A stretch of 64,000 nt of DNA from Kofleriaceae bacterium (GTDB lineage: Bacteria > Myxococcota_A > Polyangia > Haliangiales > Haliangiaceae). The notes under the pieces are model-generated. The model saw nothing but the letters and a program-made list of their open reading frames with translations. It ran no database searches and was not told the origin of the DNA. Each line of letters opens with the position of its first letter. Positions within the stretch are counted from its first letter, which is position 1. Shown in pieces: positions 33,918-42,784 of this stretch. The stretch spans positions 62,001 to 126,000 of the forward strand of contig JAGPCY010000004.1 of assembly GCA_018057825.1 (NCBI GenBank), given 5' to 3'. The position numbers and the translations under genes are program-made.

Positions 33918-34689
33918 GGCGGGCCTCCGAGGCCGAGGCCGGGTTGGTGCTGGCGTTGGCGTTGGCGTTGGCGGTCCCGGCGCGGGCCGGGGTCGCCTCG
34001 ATCGCGGTGCGCAGCCGGGCGATCGCGCGGCCGTGGAGCTGACACACCCGCGAGGTCGTCACGCCGAGGACCTCGGCGATCTCGTGGTAGGTCAGCTCGT
34101 CGTTGTAGTAGAGCGACAGGAGCAAGACGTCGCGCTGATCGAGCGTCGTGAGCGCGGTGCGGATCCGCCCGACCACCTCGCGGCGCTCGCTGGCGCGGTG
34201 CGGCGAGTCGTCCGACGCGATCGGCGGCGGCTGATCGAGCTGGTCGAGCGAGCCCACGCTGACGTGGACCAGCCCCTCGAGCTCGTTGCGGTAGGTGTCG
34301 AGGGGCACGCCCAGGGCCTCGGCCACCTGCTCGTCGGACGGCGGGCCGCCCAGCCGACGCTCGAGGTCGCCGATCAGCGCGCCGATCTTGCGCGCCATCT
34401 GGCGGCTGCGGCGCGGCATGATGTCGCCGCGACGCAGCTCGTCGAGGACCGCGCCGCGGATCCGCTTCTCGGCGAACACCAGGAACGGCTCGGCCCGGGT
34501 GTCGTCGTAGCGCTCGGCGGCCTCGGGCAGGCCGAGCATGCCGGCGGCGACCAGATCGTCTGGGGTGACCCAGTCGGGGCAGCGCCGCGCCACCCGCATC
34601 GAGATCCGCCGCGCGATCGCCAGGTGTTCGACGATCAGACGGTCGCGCTCGGCGGTCGAGCGTCGCGAAGCTTGGTTATAGGCCCTCAT
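33910..34689 (-). CDS. fliA: Flagellar sigma factor FliA (sigma-28)
   Basis: A 259-residue sigma-70-family factor. Region 2 includes IVEHLAIARRISMRVARRCPDWVTPDDLVAAGMLGLPEAAERYDDTR and FAEKRIRGAVLDELRRGDIMPR, the FliA-type region 2.4. Region 3 has IGDLERRLGGPPSDEQVAEALGVPLDTY, and region 4 LDQRDVLLLSLYYNDELTYHEIAEVLGVTTSRVCQLHGRAIARLR. It directs late flagellar transcription and is antagonised by FlgM (28.9-29.2 kb). The tail is a short Ala-Asn repeat from a GTTGGC hexamer. It overlaps flhG upstream (ATGA) and flgF downstream. Confidence 0.94.
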   Translation of the reverse strand: MRAYNQASRRSTAERDRLIVEHLAIARRISMRVARRCPDWVTPDDLVAAGMLGLPEAAERYDDTRAEPFLVFAEKRIRGAVLDELRRGDIMPRRSRQMARKIGALIGDLERRLGGPPSDEQVAEALGVPLDTYRNELEGLVHVSVGSLDQLDQPPPIASDDSPHRASERREVVGRIRTALTTLDQRDVLLLSLYYNDELTYHEIAEVLGVTTSRVCQLHGRAIARLRTAIEATPARAGTANANANASTNPASASEARHG

Positions 34690-35561
34690 GGTTCGCCTCC
34701 GGTGACCGCGAGCTGCTGGTGCCAGAAGTCCTGGGCCGCCCGCAGTCGGTGGTCGGGGGTAGTGGCGCTATCGAGCGCGCGTGCGATCCGTCGCAGCGCG
34801 CGCGCGGCCGGCGCGTCGGGGTTGTGGTGGAGCAGCGGCACGCCGTCGCGCGCCGCCTCGGTGACCGCGGGATCGGCGGGCACGAACGGCAGCGGCACCA
34901 GCGTCAGATCGACGAAGCGGGTGACCAGATCGCACAGCCGGGCGACCACGCTCTCGGCCTGATCGCGGCTGGCCACTCGGTTGGGCACGACGTAGGCCGA
35001 GGTCAGGCCGGCGCGCAGCGCCAGCACCTTCAGGCAGGCGTAGGCGTCGGCCATCGACAGCGGCTCGGGGTTCACGACCACGACGACGTCGCGGGCGGCC
35101 CGGGTGAAGGCGAGCTGGTGGTGGCCGATGCCGGCGGCGATGTCGACCACCAGGGTGTCGTGGCGGCGCGCCAGCTCGCCGACCAGCTCGATCGAGCGCG
35201 CGCGGGCGGCCGCGCCCATGGTCGCGAGGTCGAAGTTGCCGTTCATCGCCGGCAAGAGCTCGATGCCGTGGGCCCGCATGAGCACGTCCTCGAGGGGCGC
35301 CCCGGCCAACAGATCGGCCAGGCTGCGCGACGGCGCGACCCCGAGCAGGAGGTTGAGGTCGGCCATGCCGAGGTCGCCGTCGACCAGGAGGGTGCGGGCG
35401 CCGTCGATGGCGTAGGCGGTGGCCAGGCCGACGGCGACCGTGCTCTTGCCGACGCCGCCCTTGCCGCCGGTGACGGCGATCGCGCGCTCGCGGCGCGGCG
35501 CGGTGGCATCGCCCTGGCCGCGGACCAGGCGGAGCGACGCGGCTTGATCTTGAGTCGCCAT
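34686..35561 (-). CDS. flhG: Flagellar number regulator FlhG
   Basis: A 291-residue MinD-like ATPase. The N-terminal QDQAASLRLVRG contains the DQAxxLR motif by which FlhG activates the FlhF GTPase. Then come the deviant Walker A GGKGGVGKST, switch I DGDLGMADLNLLLG, and switch II VDIAAGIGHHQLAF. The VVNPEPLSMADAYACLKVLA and VVPNRVASRDQAESV segments are FlhG-specific. The C-terminal ALRRIARALDSA stretch may be the amphipathic membrane helix. It directly follows flhF and precedes fliA. With FlhF it sets flagellar position and number, and it may also restrain the sigma-54 activator, as FlhG/FleN does elsewhere. Confidence 0.94.
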   Translation of the reverse strand: MATQDQAASLRLVRGQGDATAPRRERAIAVTGGKGGVGKSTVAVGLATAYAIDGARTLLVDGDLGMADLNLLLGVAPSRSLADLLAGAPLEDVLMRAHGIELLPAMNGNFDLATMGAAARARSIELVGELARRHDTLVVDIAAGIGHHQLAFTRAARDVVVVVNPEPLSMADAYACLKVLALRAGLTSAYVVPNRVASRDQAESVVARLCDLVTRFVDLTLVPLPFVPADPAVTEAARDGVPLLHHNPDAPAARALRRIARALDSATTPDHRLRAAQDFWHQQLAVTGGEP

Positions 35562-35562
35562 G

Positions 35563-36627
35563 TCAGGCCGCCACCGCGTTGGGGGTGAGGCCGACCTTGG
35601 CCAGGGTGGCCAGGCCGGGCGCAGTCGCCAGCTCGAGGTCCTCGGGCACCGCCTGCCCGGTGGTGATCCAGGTGACCGGCAGGCCGAGGCGCTGGGGCGC
35701 CGCGATCAGCTCGGGCGCCGGGCCGCACTCGTCGACCTTGGTGAACAACAGGCGGCGGATGCCGAGGCCGCGGTAGCGCTGGTGCAGCTCGTCGATCCGC
35801 TCGCCCGAGGTCGCGGCCGCCACCGTCAGGTGGACCTCGACCTCGCCCAGGCCGGGCATGGCCGCGGCCAGGGCGTCGTGGGCGGCGCGATCGCGCGGGC
35901 TCTTGCCGGCGGTGTCGATCAGCGTCAGGTCGTAGTCGGCCAGGCTGGCCAGGCAGTCGGCGAGCTGGGCCGGGGCCTCGACGATCTCGAGCGGGACGCC
36001 GATCAGGTCGGCGAAGGTCCGGATCTGATCGATGCCGCCGACGCGGTAGTTGTCCATCGTCACCACCGCGACCCGCCGGCCCTCGACCAGCGCGGCGCGG
36101 GCCGCCAGCTTGGCGATCGTGGTGGTCTTGCCGACGCCGGTCGGGCCGACCAGCATGACCGCGCGGGCGGTCGAGCTGGCGACCAGGCCGCGGCTGCCGG
36201 TGCGCGGGCCCGGGGTCTCGGCCGGGCCGGCCGCGGCGACGCCGCTGCGGAGCTGCTCGACCGCGCGACGCAGCGCGGTCAGCTCCTCGCGCAGCTCGGC
36301 CGAGCCGGTGCCGCGCTCGTCGGCCCGGGCCCGGACCAGGGCGCGCAGCGATCGCAGCTCGGCGCGCAGCGGCGCGACCACGCGCTCGACCTCGCCGTCG
36401 TCGAGGGTCGGGCGGGCCGCCCAGGCCGGGCGCGGCGCCGGGGTCGGCGTCGGCTCGGCCGGAGCGTCGTCGCCGCTCTCGATCGCCGCGGCGATCTCGT
36501 AGCCCGAGCCGAGCAGGCCCCGGCGGATCTGGCGGGTCGAGACCACCACGGCCTGGTCGCCGAGTTCGGCCTTGACCTTGGCCAGGGCCTCGCGCATCGA
36601 CGCGCCCTCGAACTTGAGGATCTTCAT
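35563..36627 (-). CDS. flhF: Flagellar SRP-like GTPase FlhF
   Basis: A 354-residue SRP-family GTPase. The N-terminal B domain (MKILKFEGASMREALAKVKAELGDQAVVVSTRQIRRGLLGSGYEI) is characteristic. The variable N region is coiled. The G domain has VMLVGPTGVGKTTTIAKLA (G1), TMDNYRVGGIDQIRTFADLIGVP, LTLIDTAGKSPRD (G3) and LLFTKVDECG (G4, TKVD). It marks the pole for flagellum assembly. It overlaps flhA by ATGA and is followed one base later by flhG. Confidence 0.95.
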   Translation of the reverse strand: MKILKFEGASMREALAKVKAELGDQAVVVSTRQIRRGLLGSGYEIAAAIESGDDAPAEPTPTPAPRPAWAARPTLDDGEVERVVAPLRAELRSLRALVRARADERGTGSAELREELTALRRAVEQLRSGVAAAGPAETPGPRTGSRGLVASSTARAVMLVGPTGVGKTTTIAKLAARAALVEGRRVAVVTMDNYRVGGIDQIRTFADLIGVPLEIVEAPAQLADCLASLADYDLTLIDTAGKSPRDRAAHDALAAAMPGLGEVEVHLTVAAATSGERIDELHQRYRGLGIRRLLFTKVDECGPAPELIAAPQRLGLPVTWITTGQAVPEDLELATAPGLATLAKVGLTPNAVAA

Positions 36628-38693
36628 GCTGCCTCCAGGGCGGAGATGACTCCGCGGGTGACGAACGGAACCGCGGGGTCGACCTCGCGGAAGGACAAGA
36701 CGGCCAGGCCGGGGGCGTGGCGGGCGGCCAGGCCGGCCACCGCGCGACGCAGGTCAGGGGCGACCACGACGACCGGCGGCTCGTCGTGGCGGGTCAGGTC
36801 GCGCGCGCTCGCGGCCAGCTCGTCGGTCAGGCGGGCCAGGGCCCGGGCGTTGCGCCCGGCTGGCTCGCGCAGGAGCTGCTCGGCGCGCGGGTCGAGCACC
36901 AGCGGGCGGAGCGCGCCGTCGCTGGCCAGGTGCGTGCGGGTGATGCGGCGACCCATGCGCTGGCGGACCAGCTCGGTCAGCTCGTCGGTCGACTTGATCG
37001 CGCCGGCGTGGTCGGCCAGGGTCTCGAGGATGGTCCGCAGGTCGCGGATCGAGACGCCCTCGCGCAAGAGGTTGCGCAGGACCTTGATCACGTCGCCGGT
37101 CGACAGCAGGTGCGGGATCAGCTCCTCGACCAGCTTGCCGTCGGTCTTGCCGACGATCTCGAGCAGCTCCTGGGCCTCGCGGCGGCCGATCAGCTCGTGG
37201 GCGTGGCGCCGGATCAGCTCGGCCAGGTGGGTGGCGACGACCGCGGCCGGGTCGACCACGGTGGCGCCCGCGGCCTCGGCCCGGGCGCGCTCGGTGGTGG
37301 CGATCCACTTGGCCGGCAGCCCGAAGGTCGGCTCGGTGGTGGTCTCGCCGGCGATGCCGTTGGTCGCGGTGCCGGTCGGGTCAAGCGCGAGCAGGCGATG
37401 GGCCGCGACCTTGCCCTCGGCGATCGTCACGCCCGACAGCAGCACCCGGTAGGCGCCGGGGGCGAGCCGCAGGTCGTCGCGGATGTGGATCGGCGGCACC
37501 AGGAGGCCGAGCTCGCTGGCGAGCTGCTTGCGCAGGGTCGCGATCCGCCGCAGGAGCTCGCCGTTCTTGCCGGCGTCGACCATGCCCAGGAGATCGAGGC
37601 CGACCTCCATCGCCAGGAGCTCGACCGGCAGCGCGGCCTCGAGGTCGGCCTTGCCCGCCGACGGGGACGGCGCGCCGCCCGGGGTCGCCGCAGCGCCGGC
37701 GCGGGTCGGGGCCTCGGCGTCGTCGGCGGCCGGGCCGGCGTCGGTGCGGCGGCGGCCCATCCAGGCCAGGCCGGCGGCGCCCGACAGGAACAGGAGGTGC
37801 GGCATGCCCGGCACCAGGCCGATCACCGCGAGGAGCGCGGCGGTGGCCATGAGCGGCCGGCGCCGACGCAGGAGCTGCTGGGTCAGCGCGACCCCGAGCT
37901 CGCGGTCGTCGGACCGGGTGATCAGGAGGGCCGCGCCGGTCGACACCAGGAGCGCCGGGATCTGCGACACCAGGCCGTCGCCGATCGACAGGATCGTGAA
38001 GGTGCGGGCGGCGTCGCCGAACGACATGTCGCGCTGGGCGACGCCGATGATGATGCCGCCGACGACGTTGATCGCGAGGATGAGCAGGCCGGCGACCGCG
38101 TCGCCGCGGACGAACTTCGAGGCGCCGTCCATCGCGCCGTGGAAGTCGGCCTCGCGCTGGATCTGGCCGCGGCGCTCGCGCGCGGTGCGCTCGTCGATGA
38201 GGCCAGCGCCCAGATCGGCGTCGATCGCCATCTGCTTGCCGGGCATCGAGTCGAGGGTGAAGCGGGCCGCGACCTCGGAGATGCGCTCGGCGCCCTTGGT
38301 GATGACGACGAAGTTGACGATCACCAGGATCAAAAAGATGATCGCGCCGACGACGAAATCGCCGCCGATCGCGAACGTGCCGAACGCCGCGATCACCGCG
38401 CCGGCCGCGTGGTCGCCCTCGCCGCCGTGGGTCAAGATCAACCGCGTCGAGGCGACGTTGAGCGCCAGGCGGAACAGGGTCACGAACAGGAGCAGGGCCG
38501 GGAACGCCGAGAAGTCGGTGGGCCGCTCGACGTAGAACGCGACCAGGAAGGTCAGGGCCGCCAGGCACAGCGCGGCGGCCAGGAGCAGATCGAACAAGAG
38601 CGGCGGCAGCGGCGCGACGGTCACGGCCAGCACGCCGACCAGGGCCGCGGCCATGGTCCAGTCGCTGCGCCCGGCGGCGCGGTTGGCGATCAC
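36624..38693 (-). CDS. flhA: Flagellar export gate protein FlhA
   Basis: A 689-residue export-gate protein. The N-terminal half has about eight membrane helices and the FHIPEP signature region ALLLFVTLFRLALNVASTRLIL, then ERISEVAARFTLDSMPGKQMAIDADLGAGLID and GASKFVRGDAVAGLLI. A Pro/Ala-rich linker leads to the cytoplasmic nonameric ring domain (PVELLAMEVGLDLLGMVD, HIRDDLRLAPGAYRVLLSGV, LRNLLREGVSIRDLRTILETLADHA). The GTG start at 38693 overlaps the flhB stop. The frame continues upstream without homology. Length matches the family. Confidence 0.96.
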   Translation of the reverse strand: MIANRAAGRSDWTMAAALVGVLAVTVAPLPPLLFDLLLAAALCLAALTFLVAFYVERPTDFSAFPALLLFVTLFRLALNVASTRLILTHGGEGDHAAGAVIAAFGTFAIGGDFVVGAIIFLILVIVNFVVITKGAERISEVAARFTLDSMPGKQMAIDADLGAGLIDERTARERRGQIQREADFHGAMDGASKFVRGDAVAGLLILAINVVGGIIIGVAQRDMSFGDAARTFTILSIGDGLVSQIPALLVSTGAALLITRSDDRELGVALTQQLLRRRRPLMATAALLAVIGLVPGMPHLLFLSGAAGLAWMGRRRTDAGPAADDAEAPTRAGAAATPGGAPSPSAGKADLEAALPVELLAMEVGLDLLGMVDAGKNGELLRRIATLRKQLASELGLLVPPIHIRDDLRLAPGAYRVLLSGVTIAEGKVAAHRLLALDPTGTATNGIAGETTTEPTFGLPAKWIATTERARAEAAGATVVDPAAVVATHLAELIRRHAHELIGRREAQELLEIVGKTDGKLVEELIPHLLSTGDVIKVLRNLLREGVSIRDLRTILETLADHAGAIKSTDELTELVRQRMGRRITRTHLASDGALRPLVLDPRAEQLLREPAGRNARALARLTDELAASARDLTRHDEPPVVVVAPDLRRAVAGLAARHAPGLAVLSFREVDPAVPFVTRGVISALEAA

Positions 38694-39733
38694 GACGGCC
38701 TCCCGGCGCCGCGACGGCGCAGGCGGTAGACGTAGGCCAGGACCTCGGCGACGGCGTGGTACAGCGCCGACGGGACCTCGCGGCCTTCGGGCACGAGCTT
38801 CCACAGCGCGCGAGCCAGCGGCGGCCGGCTGACCACCGGGACGCCGGCGGCGCGCGCGGCCTCGCGGATGCGGCCGGCCAGCTCGTCGGTGCCCTTGGCG
38901 GTCACGCGCGGCGCGCCGCCGTCCTCGGCGCGGTAGCGCAGGGCCACCGCGTAGTGGGTCGGGTTGACGAGGATGACGTCGGCCCGCTTGGCCTCGGCCA
39001 CCACGCGCCGCCGCGCCAGCTCGCGCATGCGCGCGCGGCGCCGGGCCTTGACCGCCGGATCGCCGTCCTGCTCGCGATGCTCGCGGCGGATCTCGTCGGG
39101 CGTCATCATCATCTTCTTGCCCAGCGCCCGGCGCGCCCGCAGGTAGTCGAAGGCCGCGACCGCGAGCATCACGGCGATCGCCACCGCGGCCAGCTCGAGC
39201 ACCGCGGCGCGGGCGGTGGCGGCGATCGCGTCGGCGTCGGCCGCGGTCGCGACCGCGGTCAGGTGACGGGCCAGGACCAGCGCCAGGGCGGCGGCGATCG
39301 CGGCGGTCTTGGCGGCGGCGCCACCGAGGCGGGCCAGCGCGGCCTTGGGCGACCACGCGCCGGCCAGACCGGAGAAGCCGAACACCCGGCTGAGCTCGAA
39401 GCCCGGCCAGCGCACGACCGGCGGCCAGCCGCGCTGGGCCATCGCGGCGAGCAGCGCCGCCGCCGCGCCGACCACCAGGATCGGCGCGACCGCGACGGTG
39501 AAGGCGGTCCGGGCGTGGACCAGGACCGCGGCGCGGCCATCGCCACCGAGGGCGGCGGCGGTGACCGCGTGCAGGCTACGCCAGGCCGCGGGGCCGGCCG
39601 CCACCAGGGCGATCGCGGCGGCGGCGAAGGTCGCGGCCGCGGTCAGCTCGCGCGAGCCGGCGATCTCGCCGCGGTCGCGGAACTCTTTTCTCCGCCGCGG
39701 CGTCGGCTGATGGGTGCGGTTGTCGTCGCTCAT
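38690..39733 (-). CDS. flhB: Flagellar export switch protein FlhB
   Basis: A 347-residue inner-membrane protein. The N-terminus (HQPTPRRRKEFRDRGEIAGSRELTAA) is the FlhB pattern, where the usual form is KTE.PT.kk..dAR..G.v..S.el. Four membrane helices follow. The cytoplasmic part holds MTPDEIRREHREQDGDPAVKARRRARMRELAR and the autocleavage site ILVNPTHYAVALRY (NPTH), which switches export from hook to filament substrates when cut. EIREAARAAGVPVVSRPPLARALW follows. It overlaps fliR and flhA by four bases. Confidence 0.95.
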   Translation of the reverse strand: MSDDNRTHQPTPRRRKEFRDRGEIAGSRELTAAATFAAAAIALVAAGPAAWRSLHAVTAAALGGDGRAAVLVHARTAFTVAVAPILVVGAAAALLAAMAQRGWPPVVRWPGFELSRVFGFSGLAGAWSPKAALARLGGAAAKTAAIAAALALVLARHLTAVATAADADAIAATARAAVLELAAVAIAVMLAVAAFDYLRARRALGKKMMMTPDEIRREHREQDGDPAVKARRRARMRELARRRVVAEAKRADVILVNPTHYAVALRYRAEDGGAPRVTAKGTDELAGRIREAARAAGVPVVSRPPLARALWKLVPEGREVPSALYHAVAEVLAYVYRLRRRGAGRPS

Positions 39734-40452
39734 CGCCCACCTCGACCGGCCAGGATCGCGACGGCGTCACCGGCGATCGCGTCGAGCGCGGCCGCGGTGG
39801 TCGGCACCGTGGCCATGAGGATCAGCCCGCCGCCGACCAGCACCGCGGCCAAGGACACCGCGAAGACGTTGAGCGCCGGCACCGCGCGCGACAGCACCGC
39901 GAGGGCGGCGTTGGCGACCACCGCGGCCAGCATGACCGGGGCGGCGAAGCCGACCGCGCGCGCGGTCAGGCCCAGGGCCAGCTCGACGGCGGCCGACAGC
40001 TCGAGGCCGAGCTGCGCCGGATCGACCGGCGTGGCCAGGGCGCGGACGCCGGCCTCGAGGCCACCGGCGGCGAGGAAGGCCAGGGCGGCCACCGTCGCGC
40101 ACAGCCGGCGGATGATGTTGGCCTGCTCGCCGGCGTTGGGGTCGAAGCTCTGGGCGAAGCCGAGGCCGAGGTGCAGGCCGATGAGCTGACCGCCGACGGC
40201 GGCCGCCTCGAGCACCAGGCGGGCGGCCAGGCCGGGCAGCGCGCCGGCCGCGAACTCCCACGGCACGGTGGCGGCGGCGTCGAGCGTCGTGGCCGCGCCG
40301 CGCGCCGGGGCCAGCGCGATCGCGACCGCGACCGCGAACACCAGGCGGACCCGGGCCGAGGTCGTGGGGTCGCCGATGAGCGGCGCGGTCAACGCGAAGC
40401 CGCTGGTCCGGGCCAGGGTCGGCACGAAGCCGGCGATGCCGAGGTCGATCAC
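39730..40452 (-). CDS. fliR: Flagellar export protein FliR
   Basis: A 240-residue membrane protein with about six hydrophobic segments. GFALTAPLIGDPTTSARVRLVFAVAVAIALAP fits the FliR N-terminal motif, where R...l..P......vP...r..la..la..l.p is usual. LVLEAAAVGGQLIGLHLGLGFAQSFDPNAGEQANIIRRLCATVAALAFLAAGG matches the E...iG..iG......f....p..g pattern. It forms, with FliP and FliQ, the helical export channel. It overlaps fliQ and flhB by four bases. Confidence 0.93.
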   Translation of the reverse strand: MIDLGIAGFVPTLARTSGFALTAPLIGDPTTSARVRLVFAVAVAIALAPARGAATTLDAAATVPWEFAAGALPGLAARLVLEAAAVGGQLIGLHLGLGFAQSFDPNAGEQANIIRRLCATVAALAFLAAGGLEAGVRALATPVDPAQLGLELSAAVELALGLTARAVGFAAPVMLAAVVANAALAVLSRAVPALNVFAVSLAAVLVGGGLILMATVPTTAAALDAIAGDAVAILAGRGGR

Positions 40453-40724
40453 GGCCCGACCTCGTCGACGCTGGCCTGGGGCACCGCGGTGAAGGCGTCG
40501 GTCGTGAACTGACCGATGCGATCGATCAACCAGCCGCCGGCCAGGACCAGGACCAGGATCGCCGCCGCCAGCTTGGGCACGAACGACAGCACCGCTTCCT
40601 GGAGCTGGGTCGCGGTCTGGACCAGCGCGATCCCGACGCCGACCACCAGCGCGGTGATGAGGAACGGCGCCGCCAGGGTCACCAGCAGCTCGAGCACGCG
40701 CTGCCAGACGTCGAGGGTGGTCAC
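40449..40724 (-). CDS. fliQ: Flagellar export protein FliQ
   Basis: A 91-residue protein with two membrane helices: LELLVTLAAPFLITALVVGVGIALVQTATQLQEAVLSFVPKLAAAILVLVLAGGWLIDRI. The central TQLQEAVLSFVPK is the near-invariant FliQ loop (TQIqE.tL.FvPK). It overlaps fliP and fliR. It belongs to the FliP5-FliQ4-FliR1 export core. Confidence 0.96.
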   Translation of the reverse strand: MTTLDVWQRVLELLVTLAAPFLITALVVGVGIALVQTATQLQEAVLSFVPKLAAAILVLVLAGGWLIDRIGQFTTDAFTAVPQASVDEVGP

Positions 40725-41431
40725 ATGGCCCCCTGGAGCAGCGAGCGCACGATCAGGTGCCAGCCATCGACGGCGAGGAACACCAGGAGCTTGAGCGGCA
40801 AGGACAGCACCTGGGGCGGCACCATCACCATGCCGAGCGCGGTGAGGACGGTGGCGACCACCAGGTCGATCACCAGGAACGGCAAGAGCACGGTCAGGCC
40901 GAGCTCGAAGGCGGTCCGCAGCTCGGACACGATGAAGGCCGGCACGGCGATGCGCAGCGGCACGTCGTCGGCGGTGGCCGGGCGCGGCAGCTCGCTGACC
41001 TCGTAGAACATCGCCAGGTCACGCTCGCGGGTGCGCTCGAGGAGGAAGCGGCGCAGCGGCGGGGTCGCGGCGTCGGCCGCGGCGGCAGCGTCGAGCTGGC
41101 CGGCGAGGTACGGCTTGCCGCCGGCGTCGTACATCTCGCGCGCGACCGGGGCCGACACGAAGATCGCCATGAACAGCGCGAGGCCGACCAGGACCTGGTT
41201 GGGCGGCGCCGACGGCGTCGACAGGCCGTTGCGGACGAAGCCGAGCACGACCACGAAGCGGACGAAGGTGGTGCACGACAGCACCAGGGCCGGCAGGAGC
41301 GTCGCGATCGTGAGGATCGCGACCATGGTCACCGCGCTCGTCGGACCGGCCACCGGCGCCGCCGGATCAGCGGCGAGGGTCGGCGCCGCGGCGACCGCGG
41401 CAGGAGCGAGCGTGGCGACCAGGTGGATCAC
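40721..41431 (-). CDS. fliP: Flagellar export protein FliP
   Basis: A 236-residue protein with a cleavable signal-like N-terminus (LVATLAPAAVAAAPTLAAD). Helices include TMVAILTIATLLPALVLSCTTFVRFVVVLGFVRNGLSTPSAPPNQVLVGLALFMAIFVSAPV and, at the end, PAFIVSELRTAFELGLTVLLPFLVIDLVVATVLTALGMVMVPPQVLSLPLKLLVFLAVDGWHLIVRSL, all typical of FliP. The periplasmic loop (ERTRERDLAMFYEVS) is also typical. I place the start at GTG 41431, overlapping the fliO stop. In many FliP the segment reads TSFTRI; here CTTFVRF. Confidence 0.95.
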   Translation of the reverse strand: MIHLVATLAPAAVAAAPTLAADPAAPVAGPTSAVTMVAILTIATLLPALVLSCTTFVRFVVVLGFVRNGLSTPSAPPNQVLVGLALFMAIFVSAPVAREMYDAGGKPYLAGQLDAAAAADAATPPLRRFLLERTRERDLAMFYEVSELPRPATADDVPLRIAVPAFIVSELRTAFELGLTVLLPFLVIDLVVATVLTALGMVMVPPQVLSLPLKLLVFLAVDGWHLIVRSLLQGAM

Positions 41432-42504
41432 CGGCGACCTCCGGTCGCGGCCAGGATGTCGCGCGCCCACTGCTCGTCGGCGTCGACGTCGTCGGTCGCG
41501 ATGTCGTCGGCCAGCGGCGAGGTGCGCTCGCGCAGCCGGAGGATGCCGCTGACCGCCGGGCTGGCGGCCGGGCCGGGCACCGCGCGCAGGCGGCTCGAGC
41601 CGGAGGCCATGCGCGGGCCGTCGTCGGTGGTGGCCGGCAGCGCGGTCGCGGTCGGGACCGCGGCCTCGGGGCGGCTCCACTGGCCGAGCAGCCGGACCTG
41701 GGTCGGGCTGATCGCGACGACCAGCTCGCGGCGACCGGCGCCCAGCCAGACCACGCGGGCCTTGGGGCCGATCGCGCGCGAGTCGAGGATCTCGAGCTGG
41801 CCGTGGGCCGGCGCGGCGACGCGGCGCCGGCGGACCAGGGCGTACAGGCCGCCGCCGACCAGGGCCAGGCCGCCGAGGAGCCACGGCCAGCGCGCGCCGG
41901 CGCCGGCGGCGCCACCGACCGGGCGCGGCAGGGCCAAGGCGGTCGGGGCGGTGGCGATCGGGGCGGCGACCTCGGCCGGCGGGGCGGCGGTGGTGGCGGT
42001 GGTGGCGGTGGTGGTCGCGGCGGTCGCGGTCGGCGCGGCGATCGGCGCGGCGGTGGCGGTCGCGATCGGCGGGGCGGTCGGGGCGGCGGTGGCGACGGTG
42101 GTCGCGGCGACCGCGGGGGGCGGCGCCGTCGGCCGCCGCGGGATGATGACGTGGATGTCGTCGCCGACCTGGCGCGCGACCACCGCGGTGGCGAAGCTCC
42201 CGACCTGCTTGCGGTCGGCGCGCAGCTTGATCGACAGGCGGCGCGGCTCGGCGCCGCGGACCTCGACCCGGCGGATCGTGCGGTCCTCGTAGGACCGGCG
42301 GGCCTCGCGCGGGCCACCGGCGATGACCCACTCGAGGCGCTCGCGATCGACCGTGACCGCGGCGGGGTCGACGATCGTGGCGCCGCGCGCGATCACCAGG
42401 ACGTGATCGCCGCGGTCGTCGAGCTGCAGCCGCGGCAGGGGGGGCTCGTCGGCGTGGGCCACCGCGACCGCGCTGCACAAGAAGGCGAGGACCAGAGCGC
42501 GCAT
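41428..42504 (-). CDS. fliO: FliO with an extra periplasmic AMIN-like domain
   Basis: A 358-residue protein, more than twice the usual FliO. A signal peptide (ALVLAFLCSAVAVAHA) leads to a beta-rich periplasmic domain (LQLDDRGDHVLVIARGATI, VRGAEPRRLSIKLRADRKQ, DDIHVIIPRR) resembling AMIN domains. A long Ala/Thr linker follows, then one membrane helix (WLLGGLALVGGGLYALVRRRR) and the true FliO cytoplasmic domain (LEILDSRAIGPKARVVWLGAGRRELVVAISPTQVRLLG). It assists assembly of the FliP/Q/R gate. The AMIN assignment is from shape and position. It starts one base after the fliN stop. Confidence 0.85.
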   Translation of the reverse strand: MRALVLAFLCSAVAVAHADEPPLPRLQLDDRGDHVLVIARGATIVDPAAVTVDRERLEWVIAGGPREARRSYEDRTIRRVEVRGAEPRRLSIKLRADRKQVGSFATAVVARQVGDDIHVIIPRRPTAPPPAVAATTVATAAPTAPPIATATAAPIAAPTATAATTTATTATTAAPPAEVAAPIATAPTALALPRPVGGAAGAGARWPWLLGGLALVGGGLYALVRRRRVAAPAHGQLEILDSRAIGPKARVVWLGAGRRELVVAISPTQVRLLGQWSRPEAAVPTATALPATTDDGPRMASGSSRLRAVPGPAASPAVSGILRLRERTSPLADDIATDDVDADEQWARDILAATGGRR

Positions 42505-42505
42505 C

Positions 42506-42784
42506 TCAGGACTCCTTGTCGAGGATCTCGATGACCCGGATGCCGGCGCGATCGCCGACGGCGACCGCCTCGGCCCGCGCCACCAGGCGGGAGTTGACGC
42601 GCACGTCGAGCGGCGCGCCGGTGACCTTGTCGAGCACGATGACCGAGCCGGGGCCGAGGCGGGCCGCCAGGTCGGCGATGTTCATGCGGATGCGGCCGAG
42701 CTCGACGGTGACCTCGAGCGGGACGTCGTGCAGCAGCGCCTCGAGGCGGCGGACGTCGAAGGGCGGGGGGCCGTCGTCGTTCAT
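42506..42784 (-). CDS. fliN: Flagellar motor switch protein FliN
   Basis: A 92-residue C-ring protein made almost entirely of the SpoA/FliN domain: LEALLHDVPLEVTVELGRIRMNIADLAARLGPGSVIVLDKVTGAPLDVRVNSRLVARAEAVAVGDRAGIRVIEIL. The motif with LG, a hydrophobic strand, G, L.....LDV.vN..l.a.geVvvv...Gvri.ei is canonical. It lacks the longer N-terminal region of many FliN. Start and stop: the ATG at 42784 overlaps fliM by four bases, and fliO begins just after. Confidence 0.94.
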   Translation of the reverse strand: MNDDGPPPFDVRRLEALLHDVPLEVTVELGRIRMNIADLAARLGPGSVIVLDKVTGAPLDVRVNSRLVARAEAVAVGDRAGIRVIEILDKES

